Assembly: GCF_001184025.1 (NCBI RefSeq)
Contig: NZ_BBYG01000015.1
Location: 62,001-126,000, forward strand
DNA from: Streptomyces maremycinicus
Lineage (GTDB): Bacteria; Actinomycetota; Actinomycetes; Streptomycetales; Streptomycetaceae
Reading direction: 5' to 3'
DNA length: 64,000 nucleotides
Part shown: one piece after another, positions 60,683 through 64,000 of the stretch
Numbering within the stretch: the stretch's first letter is position 1
Layout of the letters: each line of letters begins with the position of its first letter
The notes under the pieces: generated by a model
What the model was told of the DNA's origin: nothing
The model's input: the letters and a program-made list of their open reading frames with translations, nothing else
The model's database searches: none
Position numbers and translations under genes: made by a program

Positions 60683-61459
60683 TCACGCGCCGTGGGTGAC
60701 GCGGATCTTGGACTGGCCGTGCGGGAGCTTCTCCCAGTCGTCCATGAAGTCGGCCCGCAGACCGTGCTTGTGGGCCAGGGCCACGAGGGTGTCGGTGCGG
60801 TAGTAGAAGTCCTCGCGCAGCACGTGGTGTTCCTCGCCCTCGGTGCGGTCGAAGGTGAAGTCGAACCAACCACCGGGCGCGAGCACCCGGCCCACGTGGG
60901 CCAGACACTCCTCGATGACCGGGATCGGCGAGTGTGAGAAGACGCTGTGTGCGTGCACCACATCGAAATGGGCGTCGGGCAGGAACCGCAGCGTCAGATC
61001 ACGCACCGGCGTCAGCGCGGGCAGCCGCTGCTGGAGTCCCATCTCCACGATCGTGTCCTGTGCGGCCACGAGGATGTCGGGTGAGATGTCGACCCCGTAG
61101 TAGTGGCCGGGTTCCAGGTGCCGGATGAACCGCCAGCCGCCCCGCAGGTTGCCGCAGCCGATCTCCAGCATGCGGTGCTCCGGGCGCAGACCGTGCCCGA
61201 GCAGGTAGTCGAACTGCATGGCGCCGAGGGCGAGCCACCGTTCGCGGTTGCGGCTGCCGACCGCCGCGTCCGGATCGACGCGGGTGTCGGAGCGCATCAC
61301 CGCGCGGTAGTACGAGACGTGATCCTGGTGCCGGCGGCTCAGCCACAGGTCCCGGGCGGTGCGGGCGACATGGCGGGGCACACGGTCCGGGTGGCGGAGG
61401 GCGTACCCGATGCGGTGACCGAGGGCCGCGCGGTTGACGGTGAGCTTCTTGGCGGGCAT
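60683..61459 (-). CDS. Class I AdoMet-dependent methyltransferase
   Basis: 258 residues from ATG 61459. N-terminal basic helix (AALGHRIGYALRHPDRVPRHVARTARDLW), then a Rossmann methyltransferase: MLEIGCGNLRGGWRFI (motif I variant), YYGVDISPDILVAA, DVVHAHSVFSHSPI and VLAPGGWFDFTFDR. The ending ALAHKHGLRADFMDDWEKLPHG is often seen in uncharacterised streptomycete enzymes. Substrate unknown. Divergent from the sensor-kinase gene by 258 nt. Confidence 0.85.
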   Translation of the reverse strand: MPAKKLTVNRAALGHRIGYALRHPDRVPRHVARTARDLWLSRRHQDHVSYYRAVMRSDTRVDPDAAVGSRNRERWLALGAMQFDYLLGHGLRPEHRMLEIGCGNLRGGWRFIRHLEPGHYYGVDISPDILVAAQDTIVEMGLQQRLPALTPVRDLTLRFLPDAHFDVVHAHSVFSHSPIPVIEECLAHVGRVLAPGGWFDFTFDRTEGEEHHVLREDFYYRTDTLVALAHKHGLRADFMDDWEKLPHGQSKIRVTHGA

Positions 61460-61717
61460 GAGGTGACCGGCCTTTCCGAGCGAGGTTCTCGAGATGCGTG
61501 ACGCCCGCGGGGATCCCGGCGATCGCATCGCGTGTTCCCGGCGATCGCGAGGTTCCCGAACGGCGTCTCCCGCACGCTGCGGGATCCGGTTCCAGCCTCG
61601 GGGTGCTCGGGCGTGAGCGCCTCGTCCGACCGTCTCGGTCCATCGGCCGGTTCGGGTGATCCGGATGTCAGCCGATCGGTTGATGCGTCCGGGCGTCCGT
61701 CGCGTTAGACACGGAGG

Positions 61718-63034
61718 ATGAGACACACCGATCCGGACGAGCGCTGGCTGGGCACCGTCGTCCACCTCGCGTTCCTCGTGCTGCTCGGCTCGTCCTTCGT
61801 CCGCTTCCTGAGCCGCGACCGGGGCGGAACGCACACCGGATGGGTCGTGGCGCTGTACGCGGCCTTCTGCCTGCTCTACGTCCTCGGGCGGTTCCTGGCG
61901 CCGGCGCCGCGGCCCGGTTCCGCGCCGACCCCGCGACATTTGGCGTGGCTCGGCTCGGCTTCGGCCGTCTGGGTGATTCTCCTGGCGCTCGCGCCGAGCG
62001 CGACCTGGTGTGCCATGCCGCTGCTGTTCGCCGGCCTGCACGCGTTGCCGCCCCGGATCGCGGTGCCGCTCGCGGCCGTGCTCACCGCGCTGGTCGTGGT
62101 CTCGGAGGTGCGTGTGGCGGACGGCGCGATCAATCCGAACATGGTCGTGGCCCCGCCGGCCGTCGCCGCGGTGGCCACGGCCGTGCTGGTCCATCTGCAC
62201 CGGCAGGGGGCCCGGCAGCGCGTACTGATCGACGATCTGGTGCGCACCCGGCGCGATCTCGCGGCCTCCGAGCGCCAGGCGGGTGTCCTCGCGGAGCGTC
62301 AGCGGCTGTCCACGGAGATCCACGACACCCTCGCACAGGGCCTGTCCAGCCAGCGGATGCTGCTGCACGCGGCCGAGCGCGTCTGGGAGACGGATCGGGC
62401 CGCCGCGCGCGAGCACGTGCGCGAGGCCGCCGAGATCTCCTCCCGGGGCCTGGCCGAGGCCCGCCGTTTCGTGCACGACCTGGCTCCGGCCGACCTCGCC
62501 GCGCACTCGCTGCCCGAGGCGCTCACCGTGCTCGCCGCACGGGAGAGCGGGCCCGGCCTGGCGGTGGAGTTCCGGCTCGACGGCGACCCTGGTCCGCTGC
62601 CCGAACGGGTCGAAGCGGCGCTCCTGCGCATCGCCCAGGGTGCGCTGGCCAACGTCCGCGAACACGCCGCGGCGACCCGTGGTGTGCTGACGCTGACCTG
62701 CCTGGACGACCTCGTCTCCCTGGACGTCGCCGACAACGGGCGCGGATTCACGGCGGAGCGGGGGCGGCCACTGCCGGAGCGGCGACCGGGGCCCGGACCA
62801 GGGCCGGGCCCGGAAGCGGACCCTGAACCGGAAGCGGAAGCGGAAGCATGCGGATCGACCCCGCCGGAACGGGACCGCACCCGCGGTCATGGGCTGCCCG
62901 CCATGCGGATCCGGGCCCGGCAGGCCGGCGGCACGCTCAGCGTCGAGTCCACCCCGGGCGAGGGCACCGTCGTCACCGTCGCCGTACCCCTGGTCCCGTT
63001 CGTCGCCGCCCCTCTCAAGGAGCCCGTGTCGTGA
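61718..63034 (+). CDS. NarL-type sensor histidine kinase
   Basis: 438 residues from ATG 61718, 6 nt after TAGACA (61706-61711), so probably leaderless (TTGATG at 61680-61685 is a -35 with 20-nt spacing). Four to five membrane helices (about 12-160) replace an extracytoplasmic sensor. HisKA_3 has the phosphorylated His202 in RLSTEIHDTLAQGLSSQRML, and the ATPase has IAQGALANVREHA and DNGRGF. Between the N and G2 boxes sits a Pro-Gly repeat and then a Glu-Ala repeat (about 356-380). GHGLPAMRIRARQAGG is the G2 region. Overlaps the response regulator by 4 nt. Confidence 0.9.
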   Translation: MRHTDPDERWLGTVVHLAFLVLLGSSFVRFLSRDRGGTHTGWVVALYAAFCLLYVLGRFLAPAPRPGSAPTPRHLAWLGSASAVWVILLALAPSATWCAMPLLFAGLHALPPRIAVPLAAVLTALVVVSEVRVADGAINPNMVVAPPAVAAVATAVLVHLHRQGARQRVLIDDLVRTRRDLAASERQAGVLAERQRLSTEIHDTLAQGLSSQRMLLHAAERVWETDRAAAREHVREAAEISSRGLAEARRFVHDLAPADLAAHSLPEALTVLAARESGPGLAVEFRLDGDPGPLPERVEAALLRIAQGALANVREHAAATRGVLTLTCLDDLVSLDVADNGRGFTAERGRPLPERRPGPGPGPGPEADPEPEAEAEACGSTPPERDRTRGHGLPAMRIRARQAGGTLSVESTPGEGTVVTVAVPLVPFVAAPLKEPVS

Positions 63035-63678
63035 GCACGTCCGTGTCCCCGCCGCCCGTCCGGCTGCTGCTGTGCGACGACCACGCCGTCGTCCGGGCCG
63101 GCCTGCGCGCCCTGCTGGCCAGCGCCGACGGCATCGACGTGGTGGGCGAGGCGGGCACCGGCGAGGAGGCGCTCGCCCTGGCCGCCCGGCTCTCTCCCGA
63201 CGTGGTACTGATGGATCTTCAGCTCGACGGCGGGATGGACGGCGTGACGGCCACGCGGCGGCTGACCGGCGGACCCGAGGCCGGCCCCCGGGTCCTGGTC
63301 CTCACGATGTTCGACACCGACGCCGACATCACCCGCGCCATCGAGGCGGGCGCCACCGGCTACCTGCTCAAAGCGGAACGGCCGGACGAACTCTTCGCGG
63401 CGATCCGCACCGCGGCGGCCGGCCGCACCGCGCTGTCCGCTCCCGTCGCCGACCGCCTGCTGACCAGGCTGCGCAGCCCACGCCCCACCCTGTCCGCCCG
63501 AGAGCACGAGATCCTCGCGCAACTGGCCCGCGGTCTGGGCAACCGGGAGATCGCCCGGGCACTGTTCATCAGCGAAGCGACGGTCAAGACCCATCTCGGG
63601 CGGATCTACGGCAAGCTGGGGGTGGAGACACGCTCGGGCGCGGTGGCGGCCGCCAAGGAGGGACGACTGCTGCCGTGA
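63031..63678 (+). CDS. NarL/LuxR-type response regulator
   Basis: 215 residues from GTG 63031 overlapping the kinase stop. Receiver 10-125 with CDDH (15-18), phospho-Asp62 in VVLMDLQLDGGMDG and the Lys in GYLLKAERPDELFAAI; LuxR HTH 148-212 with LSAREHEILAQLARGLGNREIARAL and SEATVKTHLGRIYGKLGV. It would be phosphorylated by the kinase just upstream. Likely target: the leaderless MFS transporter gene that follows 85 nt later. Confidence 0.93.
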   Translation: MSTSVSPPPVRLLLCDDHAVVRAGLRALLASADGIDVVGEAGTGEEALALAARLSPDVVLMDLQLDGGMDGVTATRRLTGGPEAGPRVLVLTMFDTDADITRAIEAGATGYLLKAERPDELFAAIRTAAAGRTALSAPVADRLLTRLRSPRPTLSAREHEILAQLARGLGNREIARALFISEATVKTHLGRIYGKLGVETRSGAVAAAKEGRLLP

Positions 63679-63728
63679 CGACGCGGTACGAGGGCGCCGG
63701 GAGCGCGGACGGAGACCCCACGACGGCC

Positions 63729-63757
63729 TTGTTCAGCTCTGGACGACCGCCTAGCCT
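63729..63757 (+). promoter_or_regulatory. Leaderless promoter of the terminal MFS gene
   Basis: -35 TTGTTC (63729-63734), 17-nt spacer, -10 TAGCCT (63752-63757), 6 nt to the GTG at 63764. Confidence 0.7.
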
Positions 63758-63763
63758 GATTTT

Positions 63764-64000
63764 GTGCCGCAAATAAACAAAACCCGAACACAGGATGCGG
63801 TGCCGGGTCAGGCCGATGACCTCACCCGGCTCCGTATCGCCCTGACCACGTTCTTCGCCCTCGACGGCTTCATCTTCGCCGGATGGGTCGTCCGGATCCC
63901 GGCCATCAAGGAACAGACCGGCGCCTCCCCCAGCACCCTCGGTCTCGCCCTCCTCGGCGTCTCCGCGGGCGCGGTGATCACGATGATGTTCACCGGGCGG
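63764..64000 (+). CDS. MFS transporter, N-terminal part (runs off window)
   Basis: 79 codons visible from GTG 63764, which lies at the predicted transcription start. After a hydrophilic N terminus (1-24) come LRIALTTFFALDGFIFAGWV (helix 1) and GASPSTLGLALLGVSAGAVI (helix 2) with the FTGR of the conserved inter-helix loop at the edge. The FxxDGFxFAxWVVRIPxIK pattern is that of YbjJ/PcaK-like putative exporters. The previous genes encode a two-component pair that may regulate it. Confidence 0.85.
   Translation, partial: MPQINKTRTQDAVPGQADDLTRLRIALTTFFALDGFIFAGWVVRIPAIKEQTGASPSTLGLALLGVSAGAVITMMFTGR

Noticed and set aside
1-64000. tRNA, rRNA, CRISPR or insertion sequence
   Set aside because: No cloverleaf-like sequence, spaced direct-repeat array, transposase motif or flanking inverted repeats were seen by eye.

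Overview
The window is a 64 kb piece of a high-GC actinobacterial chromosome, almost certainly Streptomyces or a close relative. The evidence is strong third-position GC bias, GTG starts, HrdB-type promoters (TTGACN and TANNNT), many promoters whose -10 box lies 5-7 nt before the start codon (leaderless mRNAs), and the gene families present: CebR-type operator, SpoIIE-type phosphatases, a DUF6643-like protein and many one-gene regulators. I see no rRNA, tRNA, CRISPR array, insertion sequence or phage. Annotation rests on motif recognition only; no database search was run.

Layout. 1-2.3 kb: a secreted GH5 mannanase (cut by the window edge) under a perfect CebR-type operator, with a GntR regulator upstream. 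3-6.8 kb: YceI protein, a hotdog thioesterase and an HxlR regulator firing divergently from interlocked promoters, an NmrA-type reductase, and a two-domain SnoaL-like protein with an Asn-Ala repeat tail. 7-9.9 kb: an ADP-ribosylation locus made of a zinc-type macrodomain hydrolase, an AraC regulator and a class M sirtuin (SirTM). 9.9-17.5 kb: a signalling block with an eroded GNAT, an HTH-receiver fusion protein, a CHASE3 sensor kinase overlapping a receiver-PP2C phosphatase, and a second PAS-GAF-PP2C-ATPase protein. 17.5-24 kb: a lone type III polyketide synthase, then an MHS transporter, PucR-like regulator, 3-hydroxybutyrate dehydrogenase and Nudix hydrolase.

24-30 kb holds envelope functions: apolipoprotein N-acyltransferase, an O-antigen-ligase-like protein, an Asp/Glu racemase and an HpnB-type glycosyltransferase. 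29.7-38.4 kb holds a TerD/TerA-like protein, a DUF6643-like protein, a MOSC protein, an Rv1733c-like membrane protein, an unusual beta-helix/AAA ATPase fusion and a large membrane protein with a cytosolic-looking lipase motif. 38.6-42.7 kb: DeoR regulator, SRPBCC protein, Cds1-type cysteine desulfhydrase with a 19-bp palindrome upstream, and an RsbW-like ATPase. 42.7-48.7 kb: a SHOCT-ABC transporter operon facing a TetR-DUF4865-phosphotriesterase operon, with a repeat array and a TetR-like palindrome between them. 48.7-54.9 kb: F420/FMN and NAD oxidoreductases, a TetR-SDR pair sharing an operator motif, a ROK regulator, AlkB and RlmG. 55.2-64 kb: a 14-helix MFS exporter fused to three Ig-like repeats, HtpG, a lipoprotein, a methyltransferase, a NarL-type two-component system and the start of another MFS transporter.

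The most unusual items are the SirTM/macrodomain locus without the lipoyl-carrier genes known from pathogens, the beta-helix/AAA fusion, the HTH-receiver fusion with an internal start, the MFS-Ig-like fusion, and several palindromes placed over promoters whose regulators can be guessed from neighbouring genes.
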